A stretch of DNA of 39,631 nt from a virus: positions 1 to 39,631 of IMG/VR virus record IMGVR_UViG_3300011424_000002; one strand, written 5' to 3'. The notes below the pieces were generated by a model. The model saw only the letters and a program-made list of their open reading frames with translations, was not told the origin of the DNA and did not search any database. This document shows positions 8,282 through 16,902 of the stretch, in pieces. The first letter of the stretch is position 1, and the number at the start of each line of letters is the position of its first letter. The translations under genes were made by a program, and so were the position numbers.

Positions 8282-9196
8282 TCACCACACGTCATCAAAG
8301 TAGTTGTAGTTGGTGATTACGACATCAGGTGCATCACCATTGCTTTGGTAGAGTGCTACGACTTCAGCAGCCATCCGCTGAACTTCAGGGTCAATATCCA
8401 CTGCGTCTGTGGAGCTATCACGCATCAGAATACGTTTCTGGCAGTACGTGATGATGAAGTCCTCTGCTTGGTCATCTACTAGCGGGTGGGAACTAGCATT
8501 GATGCCTAATACCGCGTAATCCCCCACCGCGATAGTTGACCCACTAGGGAAGGTGTAGCTACTCCCTTGGATCGCAACGACACCAGTGGTAACTCCTGTG
8601 TAAGGAATCCCACGCATCTTAACCGTCCCGTCAAACCCTACGATTGTAAGGTTGTCGGATAAGTCAAAATCATCTTCATCGTATGGGGCTGATGTTGACA
8701 GAGTTAGAGCTGTGATCGCAGTAGCACCAACCGTAGAGCTCGCTACCGCGGCGCGGCGCTTATCTACAGCAGGGATTAGGTAGTCGTACGTAAGCCTGAA
8801 TTGCCCAGATACCGGGAAGGCGTTAACTAAAAACGTCTTATCCTGCAGGATGTACTGGGTTGGATACCCTGCAATAGACTTGCGTTCCAATTCAGTACGC
8901 AGCTCGAGCGCGTAATAGTTAGCAGCCAATGCATCCGGTGAATATTCAAGAACCGCGATCCTATTACGGTTCAACATATCCACTGGTAACGCATAACTCT
9001 CTAACCCAGTAACAGCAACAGTCAACACCCGCCGAAACGAAGCAGGGTTAGTCGTCACAATCTGCCGCTGCAACATCCTCACAGCGTCAGTGAAGTACTG
9101 AAGGAACTCCTCATCAGAAATACCGTCTGTGCTACCGACACGCTCGTTTTCGGTAGCCCTACGAACTTGCGGGATTAGTAGCTCAGCTCTGCGCAT
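8282..9196 (-). CDS. Head-tail adaptor protein
   Basis: A 304-residue protein. Residues 1-60 are helical (ISDEEFLQYFTDAVRMLQRQ), then come mixed segments including YALPVDMLNRNRIAVLEYS and a short motif (ELRTELERKSIAGYPTQYIL) typical of podoviral adaptors, which bind the portal ring and give a platform for the nozzle. An inserted beta domain lies at about 150-225 (Thr/Ser/Gly-rich), and a helical C-terminus ends in aromatic residues (NYNYFDDVW), which in adaptors often dock into the portal. It is coupled to the upstream 67-residue gene by a TAATG overlap and is followed 6 bp later by the nozzle gene, the expected order. Confidence 0.62.
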   Translation of the reverse strand: MRRAELLIPQVRRATENERVGSTDGISDEEFLQYFTDAVRMLQRQIVTTNPASFRRVLTVAVTGLESYALPVDMLNRNRIAVLEYSPDALAANYYALELRTELERKSIAGYPTQYILQDKTFLVNAFPVSGQFRLTYDYLIPAVDKRRAAVASSTVGATAITALTLSTSAPYDEDDFDLSDNLTIVGFDGTVKMRGIPYTGVTTGVVAIQGSSYTFPSGSTIAVGDYAVLGINASSHPLVDDQAEDFIITYCQKRILMRDSSTDAVDIDPEVQRMAAEVVALYQSNGDAPDVVITNYNYFDDVW

Positions 9197-9399
9197 TACA
9201 CGTATTTCCTAAGCTTCATTTCCATGGTTTTCATCGAGGTGTCGTCATCAGCAGGCTCGTCCTCAGAGTCGTCCTCTGCCATCATCTCGCCTTCTTCTTC
9301 ACCTTCTTCCTCGCCTGCGTACTTCTCGAGACAAGCAGTAGCTTGAGCCAAGAGTTCCTTAACCTTGCCCAATTCACCTTTTTTAGACTTCATCATCAT
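9196..9399 (-). CDS. Small acidic protein upstream of the adaptor
   Basis: A 67-residue protein with a basic helical N-terminus (KSKKGELGKVKELLAQ), a very acidic middle (a run of Glu, Gly and Asp), and a short basic tail. There are three consecutive ATG codons at 9399, 9396 and 9393. The upstream AGGT suits the third best, so the true start may be 9393. The highly charged, low-complexity composition suggests a flexible chaperone- or assembly-like factor. It ends in TAATG with the adaptor start. No family recognised. Confidence 0.6.
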   Translation of the reverse strand: MMMKSKKGELGKVKELLAQATACLEKYAGEEEGEEEGEMMAEDDSEDEPADDDTSMKTMEMKLRKYV

Positions 9400-9406
9400 G
9401 ACCTGA

Positions 9407-9652
9407 TTACCTCACAGTACGGCTGATAACGCCGAGTAGTTGAGCCAAAGCACCCTGTTCACGATCACCAGCCTGACCTGCTAGGACGGCTTGGTTTTGC
9501 ATGGCTTGGTTGGTGGCAGCCTGCTTAGCCATCTGCATTTGAAACCCTTCATCACGCAGCTGAGCATCCTTAGCAGCACGCGCCTGAAGGATACCCCCTA
9601 GCAGCCCACCTAATGCCCCTAGCCCCGCACCACCTAATGACTCTGCTGCCAT
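9407..9652 (-). CDS. Small Ala/Gln-rich structural protein
   Basis: An 81-residue protein with a glycine-zipper-like N-terminus (LGGAGLGALGGLLGGILQA), then an Ala/Gln/Met-rich helix. Gly-zipper plus Gln/Ala helix is the composition of the ejection proteins at 3320-5118, so this may be another small virion or ejection component, or a membrane-active peptide. It ends 7 bp before the acidic protein. It could also be a holin-class candidate, but one hydrophobic segment with seven small residues is weaker than a typical holin. Function not assigned. Confidence 0.58.
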   Translation of the reverse strand: MAAESLGGAGLGALGGLLGGILQARAAKDAQLRDEGFQMQMAKQAATNQAMQNQAVLAGQAGDREQGALAQLLGVISRTVR

Positions 9653-9655
9653 AAT

Positions 9656-9949
9656 CTAAACCCCCTGCTTTGCTGCAAGAGCTCGCCTGGCTAACTCATG
9701 GTCTAGATCGCCTTTAGCCTGGATGGCTGCGAGCTCAGGTGTAAGACCCTGCTTCACGTACATTTCAACAAGATCGACAATCACTTCCACCATGAAGGCA
9801 GCAGCATCATCGAATCTTTCACCAGGGACTAGAGCTCTGATCCGCTTAACCAGATCAACCTTAACCTTGGCCCAATCAAGATCTTTGCCCCATTTCTTGA
9901 TCTGTCTTTCGACAAACCAAACGAGCAAAGTCCAAATGATTTGATTCAT
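9656..9949 (-). CDS. Small protein with N-terminal hydrophobic helix
   Basis: A 97-residue protein. Residues 3-15 (QIIWTLLVWFVER) form a short hydrophobic or amphipathic segment. The rest is an amphipathic helical domain with Lys/Asp/Glu/Leu pattern. The single aromatic anchor and cytosol-like body suggest a peripheral or monotopic membrane protein, possibly part of lysis or of virion assembly. It is preceded by a 119-bp gap holding a hairpin and lies 3 bp before the Ala/Gln-rich gene. No family recognised. Confidence 0.58.
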   Translation of the reverse strand: MNQIIWTLLVWFVERQIKKWGKDLDWAKVKVDLVKRIRALVPGERFDDAAAFMVEVIVDLVEMYVKQGLTPELAAIQAKGDLDHELARRALAAKQGV

Positions 9950-10035
9950 TCAGTACCTCTAAGAAGTTTATTGAGTGCTGGGTTTGCCCGTAGGCTCCCG
10001 AATGGGAATAGGCTTGCAGGTAGGATAGCAGAAAT

Positions 10036-10056
10036 GGGGGTAGAGATAATACCCCC
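10036..10056 (-). terminator. Strong GC hairpin, possible leftward terminator
   Basis: A perfect 7-bp stem GGGGGTA / TACCCCC with a 7-base loop lies 13 bp downstream of the leftward 117-residue gene. On the minus strand it is followed only by ATTTC, so the U tract is weak. It may be a terminator or an mRNA-stabilising 3' structure. The same arm pair (GGGGGTA...TACCCCC) occurs in the putative origin at 33037-33065. Confidence 0.4.
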
Positions 10057-10068
10057 ACCGGGTATGGG

Positions 10069-10422
10069 TTAGGCTACGACGCTAGGCTTTGCAGCTTTAG
10101 CGACGACGTAGTCAGCAATAAGAGCACCAAGGACGAGGCCTGCTTTCAAGCCGCGCTCAACCCATTCCTCAACAGCGTCTTGTGGGATATCAAGAGCAGC
10201 AACCTTAGCAAACAAAGCCTGCTTCTCTGCTTCATCCATATCTTTGAGTTCAGCAGGAACTCCACCAGCACCCTCAACTGCTGGGCCAACCTTAGGCAAG
10301 ATCTCGAGCAGCTTAGCCATCTCAAGCATAGACACCTTGCCGTCTGCTGCTACTTCACCGCCAACTTTGACGAGTGTAAGAACGAGATCCAAGAGTTCGC
10401 CAGTTTCTTTCACTGCTACCAT
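10069..10422 (-). CDS. Hypothetical late protein with C-terminal hydrophobic segment
   Basis: A 117-residue protein. The N-terminal 50 residues look like a compact helical domain (ADGKVSMLEMAKLLEILPKV), with an Asp-Gly-Lys turn somewhat like TerB- or EF-hand-type loops. Residues about 90-110 (GLKAGLVLGALIADYVVAK) are hydrophobic enough for a membrane-associated helix. The ATG sits in CCATGG behind a GGGGGA run. It is isolated by 119 bp on one side and 44 bp on the other, both with hairpins. It could be a holin-like protein or a structural accessory. I do not recognise it. Confidence 0.55.
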   Translation of the reverse strand: MVAVKETGELLDLVLTLVKVGGEVAADGKVSMLEMAKLLEILPKVGPAVEGAGGVPAELKDMDEAEKQALFAKVAALDIPQDAVEEWVERGLKAGLVLGALIADYVVAKAAKPSVVA

Positions 10423-10450
10423 GGTTTATTCCCCCAATTAGTTGAGTTTA

Positions 10451-10469
10451 TAGCGTTCAGTTAACGCTA
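10451..10469 (-). terminator. Hairpin at the lipoprotein stop codon (weak terminator candidate)
   Basis: A perfect 7-bp inverted repeat TAGCGTT / AACGCTA with a 5-base loop covers the stop codon of the lipoprotein gene (10467). There is no U tract, so Rho-independent termination is uncertain. It could also affect translation coupling or mRNA stability. Confidence 0.3.
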
Positions 10470-11414
10470 ATAAAATAAGTAGTCTAGCCCCGGAGTTTTG
10501 AGCCCTTCTTTGCCGTCTGGTGCTTCCCAGGCTGGGCAGCGTTGGTGCGCAAACTCGTACTCATTCCATTGAAACCCTGCCACAAACGCATCAAGAGCTT
10601 CAGCGTCTCCACACCACGCGGACCAATGCGCAAGACCTAGCCCCCTTTGAGATTCGCAGATTGCCCATCTGCCTTGATCACTGATGCTGTAACCAAGTTC
10701 CTCAATAGCCCTGATGTGTAGCCACGCTAGGTTGGCTCTAAAGCACGCCGACTTCGCAAGCTTGACGCTGGTAAGCCATCCTGCAATCTGCTGTTCCAAG
10801 ATGAGCAGCCTGTCTCTGCTTGGAGCGCCTCTAAGTCCAAGGGAATGGGAGATTGCGTCTCTGGTGAAGGTGAATTCGTCGGGAACAAATGCTGAGCTAT
10901 TCTCATGTAAACGTCCTTCGAAACGATCGACGTAGCTTTGGCGTAACGCAAATGCAGGTTTGATTCGAGTCGCTCCATTACAGCGTCTAACGAATCTCGC
11001 GAGTCCGAAGTAAACCCCGGTTTCCCCATCAAAGCTAATCTCCCTTCCACCAACATACTCTTGGGGTAGTGGCTCAAATCGCCTTAGCTCACCACCTTGA
11101 TCAACAATCCTCTGAGCTAACCGAGTAGCTATTGGTTCTGCCTTATCACAAGGGAGAACAGCAATAGCTACCCCTGTCCAAATGAGCGAATCCCCAACGT
11201 GTTCAGCAGATCCATCAACCTTACGCGATACTACCTGGCTATCTTCCAAGAACTCACCAACCAACCTATCAACAGCACCCTGATACATCTCTACAACCCT
11301 ATCCCCAGGCTCACTAGGCTCGGGGGTTGGGTCGGTTGAGCAGGATAGGCAGAGGAGCAGCCCTACGACAACTACTGAGCACTTCGCGTTACTCGATCGA
11401 GAACGAGTACGCAT
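10467..11414 (-). CDS. Phage-encoded lipoprotein, unknown function
   Basis: A 315-residue protein with a basic N-terminus (MRTRSRSSNAK), a hydrophobic core and a lipobox-like end (VGLLLCLSC, Cys near residue 26), followed by a Pro/Glu-rich linker. This is a typical bacterial lipoprotein export signal. The mature part has several further cysteines, which could form disulfides in the periplasm, and no family that I recognise. Its start lies inside the 3' end of the fibre gene (26-bp overlap), so it is translated from the late structural transcript. A phage lipoprotein next to the receptor-binding fibre could block the receptor (as T5 Llp does), act in envelope disruption as an outer spanin-like factor, or be a virion-release factor. 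These are inferences. Confidence 0.65.
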   Translation of the reverse strand: MRTRSRSSNAKCSVVVVGLLLCLSCSTDPTPEPSEPGDRVVEMYQGAVDRLVGEFLEDSQVVSRKVDGSAEHVGDSLIWTGVAIAVLPCDKAEPIATRLAQRIVDQGGELRRFEPLPQEYVGGREISFDGETGVYFGLARFVRRCNGATRIKPAFALRQSYVDRFEGRLHENSSAFVPDEFTFTRDAISHSLGLRGAPSRDRLLILEQQIAGWLTSVKLAKSACFRANLAWLHIRAIEELGYSISDQGRWAICESQRGLGLAHWSAWCGDAEALDAFVAGFQWNEYEFAHQRCPAWEAPDGKEGLKTPGLDYLFY

Positions 11415-14400
11415 GTCTACCCCCGAATCCGCAGTTTGCAGTGCTGTTAGTCCAAGCAGTGCCTGTTGACGTTTTGCTCAACGTAAATGTCCCAGCAGCC
11501 GTCAATGTCATGTAACCAGGACCCGCCTCAGCCGTGTTGTTAGTCATAGAAACAGGGGAGAATGTCAGCGTGTTAGTCGGTCTAGCCCAAGACGGCAAAA
11601 CCGTCTGCGACGTAAATGTGGTGCTGCTTGTTCCGGTAGTAGCCGAATATCCTGGGATGACGATCGTAACCACCGATCCAATTCGCTCAATCGTCATGTT
11701 CGAAGCTGCTGAAGTGCCGCCAGATCCATTGAACGTGAAGGTATTGGATAGCGTCTCTTTCTTGTAGTAGCTCAAAAGTCCGCTAGAAACATCGCTAGCA
11801 GCACCGAAGCCTACGGCTTGGCCTGCTTTCGCCTTGATGATACGCCAGCGGTCACTCGCGTTAACCGGCCAGCTTGCACCAGCCGAACCGAGGGAAGCGC
11901 CGGACGGGTATGCACCGCCTTGCGCGAAATAGACATCCACATCCGTGCTACTGAAGGTCGCGAATCCTGAGCCGTACCGGCAACCATTCATCTGCGTCAA
12001 AGGAGTCGAGACCAGACCGCAATCAGACGTGGTCCGCCATTCACCCGTACCGGATTGCTGGAATTGAAGCTGAATTACATCGGTCGCTTGGATAGGTGTC
12101 GGAAACCGAACACGTTTAGCAATCAGGGATGTGCTAGTACCTGACGCCGTAATCGTAGGCACCGCTGCGCCGCTTGGGCCGTATGCGAAAGAGGTCGTAT
12201 CGGCGCTGTTAGACGTGCTGGAGTTACTCGCATACTCCACATCATTCTGCGCCAAATTCACAGTGCCGGAGCCTGCCCACTCGGCGATGGGGATGATGAT
12301 TTCGCCATCGAATAACAGCGTCTCGGCAGGGGCGATCACCAAGTTGCCGACTTGAGCCGTCAGTGGTGACGAGGTGTTGGCGGTATCGTCGATGCCGAAG
12401 GTCAGGTAGGTCAGTCCGGTCGTAGCCAGTACGACGCCCTGTTTCACTCCGGTGCCTGTGGCGTTACGTGCCCATTTTCCGACCACGAACGTGGTAGAGG
12501 AGCCTGCTTTGGTCCCAATCGTGTACCCGGTCGGCAACCCCAACCGCATCTCGACGCCTGTCGGAGTGCCGACAACCTGTTTTCCTGAGACATGCATTAG
12601 GTCGCCAACTCGGCGATGCTCAAGCGTGCTCGTGCCGAGCGTTCCGAGTCCTTGGGATGAGCTTGGCGTGTAGGAAAGCGGCGCGCCAACCACCGCACCC
12701 TGCGGCTGAATCCCCGGGCCAACAACCACGTTATTCAAGCTAATAAACGAGTTAGTAGTCCCCGCTACTCGCACGATTCTCAGCTCTAAATACGGTGCTG
12801 TACTCGTATCAAACGTCGTCATGTAACGACCGTTGAGAGCAGGGATGCTGCTAGTTCCGCTAGAGTCAGTGGATAAAGTTAGTTCGGTGTAAGCACCAGA
12901 GTAATCAGCAGCAGCGTTGGTATAGACTTCAACTTTGTAATCACCAGATACATACGCAGTACCTGTCGAATACATCTGCTCCCACTGGACTTTCAACTTC
13001 CTGTTGTAAAGCGATGGGGGGAGAGTCATGCGCATGTAGGTGTAGCCGGTGCTAGACCCATCATTCGCGATCTTGATAGCAGTAGCTTTGAACGGATACA
13101 GCGGGATTTCTGATGTTGTAGTCGTCTTAGTAGACGTAGTACCAGTCCCGGAATCAATCCAGTCGCCTACATCGTTAGTGCGAGAACCATCAAGCGCAGT
13201 GAGACCATCGGTGTTGATCACCAAGTTGATCTCAGCAGTGCCTGTTAGCGTGCTAAGCAGCTTCCCAGAGCTATCCCAAACCGCGTCTTCACCAGCGACA
13301 CCGCCAGCTGCCACAACAAAGTTAGAAGTCGTCCCGTTATCCGGCACTGTGTAAGTACGAGCCGCAGCAGATGTCCCGCTGTTGATAGTGAGCTGGTTTA
13401 CACCGCTACTAGAAACAAGCTGGTTACTCGCTGCTGTAGTCGTAATTACCCCAGTAGCACCAATCGTAGTCGCAGCAGTGATGGCATTAGCCCCCATGTT
13501 AAGGGAGCCAGCCATCTGGCGAGTGCCGTCTACTAGCAGGTACTGTGTGTGGTCGTCGTCAGCAAGACCAGTGAGAGCACCGTGGTCTGATGGTGATAAA
13601 GCCGTAGCTTGGCTAAAACCAATTCTCGGACGAACGTCTAAGATAGTCCCAGCAGTAGTGATATCGGTATCACCTTCCTGAACAACAATCCCAGCGATAG
13701 GCGTAACGTTATCTCTAAACCAAGTCGGTGGTGTTGCGAATGGTGCCACAATAGCAGCGGCAGAAGACCCGTATGTAACAGTGGGGTAAACCATCAGATA
13801 CTTTTGATCAACACCATCGCCCGCTACGTAAAGGATGTACTTAACCCAGCGGTTAGATGGGATTGCAGTCAGCACCCCACCAACATCGTATTGAGCAGTG
13901 TTGATAGCACTCTGCGAAGCACTGCTAACACCACCAGCCCCATAGAAAATAGTCCAAGTGATGTCAGTTCCAGCAGATGGCTCAAACTTGTTGTTTGCTA
14001 GGTAATAAACCCCGCTCGTAACATCAAGGTGGAGTGGGGTTGCGTTTTCGCTAGTCAAACACCCCGTCTCAAATACAGGGCCAATGGCTTTTCTAAAAAA
14101 CGTGGTGTTTGAGTTTACTGCGTGGTTAGCATTCATCGACGCTTGGTCGATAAGAAAAATAGCCCCAGCTCTAGTAACAACTCGGCCAAGCAGGATGGAT
14201 GCAGACAAATCAGGGAGGTTTGACGCAGATGTCAGCGTCCCGCTTGCGTTGTAGTAAATATACAGATCGCTGTTGTCTGCTAACGTCAGGGAAGTAGCAG
14301 TCCAAGTCTTATAAGCAATGGGATCACCAGAGCTGTAATAACCAGTACCAGCGGCGACATCTACATCAAGACCACCACCGTCACTTAACTCACCACCAGT

Positions 14401-15546
14401 CAAAAGCCCCATAGTAGGACCTTTGGTGAATATCTCTGTGTAGTTGGTTTTCTCAGCAAACGTAGGACCAAAAGAGACATCACCAGTGAATGTAACGCCA
14501 TCAAGTGGGTCAGCAGCGAATACCGATACAAACGGACTAGCGATCGTACTGTTAGTAGGGGTGAAACTCCCCATAATAGACCCGGTACATGTCGTGTGGG
14601 CTATGTTGATATCAACGGTGTTAGCCCTAACCAACATCCCGCTAACAGTAACTAGAGGGGCAGCACCAGTGTTGGGGACGCTGATAGCTGTAGCATTCCC
14701 CGCAAACCCTGTAGACGATACGAACAAACGAGCAGAGTCATCCGCCGTGATACCGACACCACCAGGTTGAGTGATGATCGAGTCAGATACGTAAAGAGTG
14801 CATAGACCAGTGGCTTTAAGAACAGAGATTGAAGCAGCGGGACCTGCTGGCTGGTTGTAAGTGATTCCGTTCGCCAAAACCTGAGTTCCAGCACCACCCG
14901 ACGCGGCAACACTGATACCTGTCGCGAATGTTCCACGCAGTGTGGTGTTTCGGAAGGCAGCAACAGTAGTTGACGAAGATCCCGTTACTGTCGCGAGTGT
15001 TTCGCAGTCTCTCAGTACGCAGTTATCAACATCAAAGCGGTCAAAAGACCCGCCGTTAGCAAACGCAACACCAATACCACCAGCACCACTAGCGCCGCGA
15101 ACTGTAAGCCTGCTAATCGAACCACCAGCAGATCCAGTGATGAACGCTGTAGTTGTAACTGTTGGCTCAAGGATTACAGCACTAGCCGCCTCACCCTTGA
15201 GCTGCACATACGCAGGGACTGTGAGTGCTGGTTCTGTATAAATCCCTGGGCCAATATCAATAATCCAAGGGTTTGTAGAGGACGGTGATGTAACAGCAGC
15301 AAGAGCAGCCGCTACACTCGTGAACTCCCCATACCCTGGGTTGCTATTCTTTACGTAAAGAACGTTAGCGGTTTCAAACGCGTTGACGGTTGCAGGACCT
15401 GCTACTACATCCCCGTTAGAATCAAACTGTAGGATCTGCCCATCTGTTCCACCAGACGTAGCAATAATCTTCCCGTTTGCTCCCTTGATTACGTTAGTAC
15501 CAATAAGGTTGGCCGCATCGGGGCCTAAATACCCTTTAACGCTCAT
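11389..15546 (-). CDS. Long tail fibre / spike, receptor-binding protein
   Basis: A 1385-residue protein. The N-terminal 60 residues resemble virion-attachment modules. Residues about 75-330 have the pattern of a pectate-lyase-like parallel beta-helix (repeated short strands with Ser, Thr and Gly turns). Around residue 640 is the motif SPSDHGALTGLADDDHTQYL, widely shared by phage tail fibres, followed by trimeric shaft-like repeats. The C-terminal 450 residues contain at least two similar beta domains (pattern hRRhGDLhxVxGxhh...LPxG), also seen in the secreted protein at 16387. It starts at ATG 15546 after GGGAG, 3 bp after the gene at 15550. The role is host recognition, possibly with glycan binding or cleavage by the beta-helix. 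No catalytic residues can be named. Confidence 0.8.
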   Translation of the reverse strand: MSVKGYLGPDAANLIGTNVIKGANGKIIATSGGTDGQILQFDSNGDVVAGPATVNAFETANVLYVKNSNPGYGEFTSVAAALAAVTSPSSTNPWIIDIGPGIYTEPALTVPAYVQLKGEAASAVILEPTVTTTAFITGSAGGSISRLTVRGASGAGGIGVAFANGGSFDRFDVDNCVLRDCETLATVTGSSSTTVAAFRNTTLRGTFATGISVAASGGAGTQVLANGITYNQPAGPAASISVLKATGLCTLYVSDSIITQPGGVGITADDSARLFVSSTGFAGNATAISVPNTGAAPLVTVSGMLVRANTVDINIAHTTCTGSIMGSFTPTNSTIASPFVSVFAADPLDGVTFTGDVSFGPTFAEKTNYTEIFTKGPTMGLLTGGELSDGGGLDVDVAAGTGYYSSGDPIAYKTWTATSLTLADNSDLYIYYNASGTLTSASNLPDLSASILLGRVVTRAGAIFLIDQASMNANHAVNSNTTFFRKAIGPVFETGCLTSENATPLHLDVTSGVYYLANNKFEPSAGTDITWTIFYGAGGVSSASQSAINTAQYDVGGVLTAIPSNRWVKYILYVAGDGVDQKYLMVYPTVTYGSSAAAIVAPFATPPTWFRDNVTPIAGIVVQEGDTDITTAGTILDVRPRIGFSQATALSPSDHGALTGLADDDHTQYLLVDGTRQMAGSLNMGANAITAATTIGATGVITTTAASNQLVSSSGVNQLTINSGTSAAARTYTVPDNGTTSNFVVAAGGVAGEDAVWDSSGKLLSTLTGTAEINLVINTDGLTALDGSRTNDVGDWIDSGTGTTSTKTTTTSEIPLYPFKATAIKIANDGSSTGYTYMRMTLPPSLYNRKLKVQWEQMYSTGTAYVSGDYKVEVYTNAAADYSGAYTELTLSTDSSGTSSIPALNGRYMTTFDTSTAPYLELRIVRVAGTTNSFISLNNVVVGPGIQPQGAVVGAPLSYTPSSSQGLGTLGTSTLEHRRVGDLMHVSGKQVVGTPTGVEMRLGLPTGYTIGTKAGSSTTFVVGKWARNATGTGVKQGVVLATTGLTYLTFGIDDTANTSSPLTAQVGNLVIAPAETLLFDGEIIIPIAEWAGSGTVNLAQNDVEYASNSSTSNSADTTSFAYGPSGAAVPTITASGTSTSLIAKRVRFPTPIQATDVIQLQFQQSGTGEWRTTSDCGLVSTPLTQMNGCRYGSGFATFSSTDVDVYFAQGGAYPSGASLGSAGASWPVNASDRWRIIKAKAGQAVGFGAASDVSSGLLSYYKKETLSNTFTFNGSGGTSAASNMTIERIGSVVTIVIPGYSATTGTSSTTFTSQTVLPSWARPTNTLTFSPVSMTNNTAEAGPGYMTLTAAGTFTLSKTSTGTAWTNSTANCGFGGRHAYSFSIE

Positions 15547-15549
15547 TGC

Positions 15550-16257
15550 TTAATTCTCCCCGAGGAAGTTGATCTGGAGCTCGCCAGTGGTTGCGTTGGC
15601 GCTAACAGCTCGAGCTGAAACACGAGCACCTGCTGCCAATCTGATAATCACTGGTGCGTCGAAACCGCCTGGGGGTAGATAAGCAACCCTAGCTTCAGAT
15701 GCAGCAGCACCGACGCCAAGCTCCAGAGTTTGACCGGAGGAGCTAAATACTGTGATGGAGTTAACGTTTTCAGAGAGTGAAGCCACGAGCTCAACCCAAG
15801 CACCAGTGGTGATAGGCGTCCCGCTGTGCTCAATGCGGATTGATGTAACTGGATAGAGAGTGGAGGCGAATTCGATTGCGAGTGGAATAGATCCGTCTGA
15901 AGAAACAGCAGCAAAACGATGTCGCATGATCGCGAAAGTATCAGCAGCGTCTGGTGATTCTGGCATTTCTTCGACTAAAGTGATCGTGTCAGCAGTAGTT
16001 GATGCGACTTTGAATTCAAAGCCATCAAGATCCCCGCTAGTCCAACGAATTACATCACCGCGGTAAGCAGCATGGGCTGTAGCAACAATCACATGGTTAG
16101 TAGACCCTGCTTCAGCAGCGTCTGTACCCACTGCGAAAACATACGCATGAGCAACAACATCCAACCCGTTCTGCTGCAGTCTAACTGGGTTAACTGTAGC
16201 AAACTGTGGATTACCTTCATCAAGCTTCGTCTGATCCGGATATCCCTTAACTGTCAT
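15550..16257 (-). CDS. Tail/fibre-attachment structural protein
   Basis: A 235-residue beta-rich protein. The start (MTVKGYPDQTKLDEGNPQFA) is similar in style to that of the neighbouring fibre (MSVKGYLGPDAAN), so the two may share a short virion-docking motif, MxVKGY. The rest is Ala/Val/Thr-rich with regular strands. It precedes the fibre gene by 3 bp. A base or adaptor part of the fibre is plausible. No enzymatic motif seen. A shared N-terminal docking sequence is seen directly, but its function is inference. Confidence 0.6.
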   Translation of the reverse strand: MTVKGYPDQTKLDEGNPQFATVNPVRLQQNGLDVVAHAYVFAVGTDAAEAGSTNHVIVATAHAAYRGDVIRWTSGDLDGFEFKVASTTADTITLVEEMPESPDAADTFAIMRHRFAAVSSDGSIPLAIEFASTLYPVTSIRIEHSGTPITTGAWVELVASLSENVNSITVFSSSGQTLELGVGAAASEARVAYLPPGGFDAPVIIRLAAGARVSARAVSANATTGELQINFLGEN

Positions 16258-16386
16258 CTAATGCCCCTCCCCTTCGTTTCGAGGTTCTTAGTGGGCTCTA
16301 TGGGAAGGCTGGCCTGACTTGCACAGGCTGTAGTGTCGCGTCTAGCAGCCCCTTCCCCAAGGAAGCCGAACCGTATTGTTTAGTAA

Positions 16387-16902
16387 TTAGTTCCCGGAAG
16401 TCGTGTACCAGAAATCAACTGGAACGAGCTCAACAGCCGTTCCACCAGAGACGTAGTTACACGTAACAGTTTGCGCTGCAGTTGTTGCTAGACAGGCACC
16501 AACGGTACCGCCAAGAATCCCCGCAAAGCCTGCTGCGCCGCTTGTTCCGGAGAAGTTTGCGCGAGCTACTGGGAGGGTGAGTGTAAAAACCGATGCGGTT
16601 GCACCAGCAGTTGGATCGATCGAAACTTGGCCGAAAACATGGACATGTGTGCCAAATTTCTCGTACTTGAGTGTTACAGGGGTAACGACTGCTGCGACGT
16701 TAGTGCCTGCAGTCAGAGTCAAAGCCCCGGTGCTCGAGAACACGTCGCCCATAGCACTTGTTGGCAGCGTGTAGCCAGCAGGGAAGCTAACTGGGCCACC
16801 GTCGCTAGACGTAACTTCGTCAGTCTTAGTACGCGAAGCAGCCATTGCTACTTGAAATACTGTAAGCGTTGCTACCAACGCCAAGAGAGACTTCTTAAGC
16901 AT
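16387..16902 (-). CDS. Sec-exported protein with a fibre-tip-like beta domain
   Basis: A 171-residue protein with a textbook Sec signal peptide: MLKKS, a hydrophobic core (LLALVATLTVFQ) and an AMA-A cleavage site near residue 21. The mature part is beta-rich and Thr/Ala/Gly-rich. It shows the pattern KYEKFGTHVHVFGQVSIDP ... LTLPVA, which parallels beta domains in the C-terminus of the fibre (LEHRRVGDLMHVSGKQVV ... LGLPTG). Two late cysteines could form a disulfide. It sits inside the structural block, coupled by TAATG to the gene before it. A virion protein should not need a signal peptide, so this looks like a secreted copy of a receptor-binding-type domain. Exclusion or decoy function is inference. 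Confidence 0.65.
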   Translation of the reverse strand: MLKKSLLALVATLTVFQVAMAASRTKTDEVTSSDGGPVSFPAGYTLPTSAMGDVFSSTGALTLTAGTNVAAVVTPVTLKYEKFGTHVHVFGQVSIDPTAGATASVFTLTLPVARANFSGTSGAAGFAGILGGTVGACLATTAAQTVTCNYVSGGTAVELVPVDFWYTTSGN

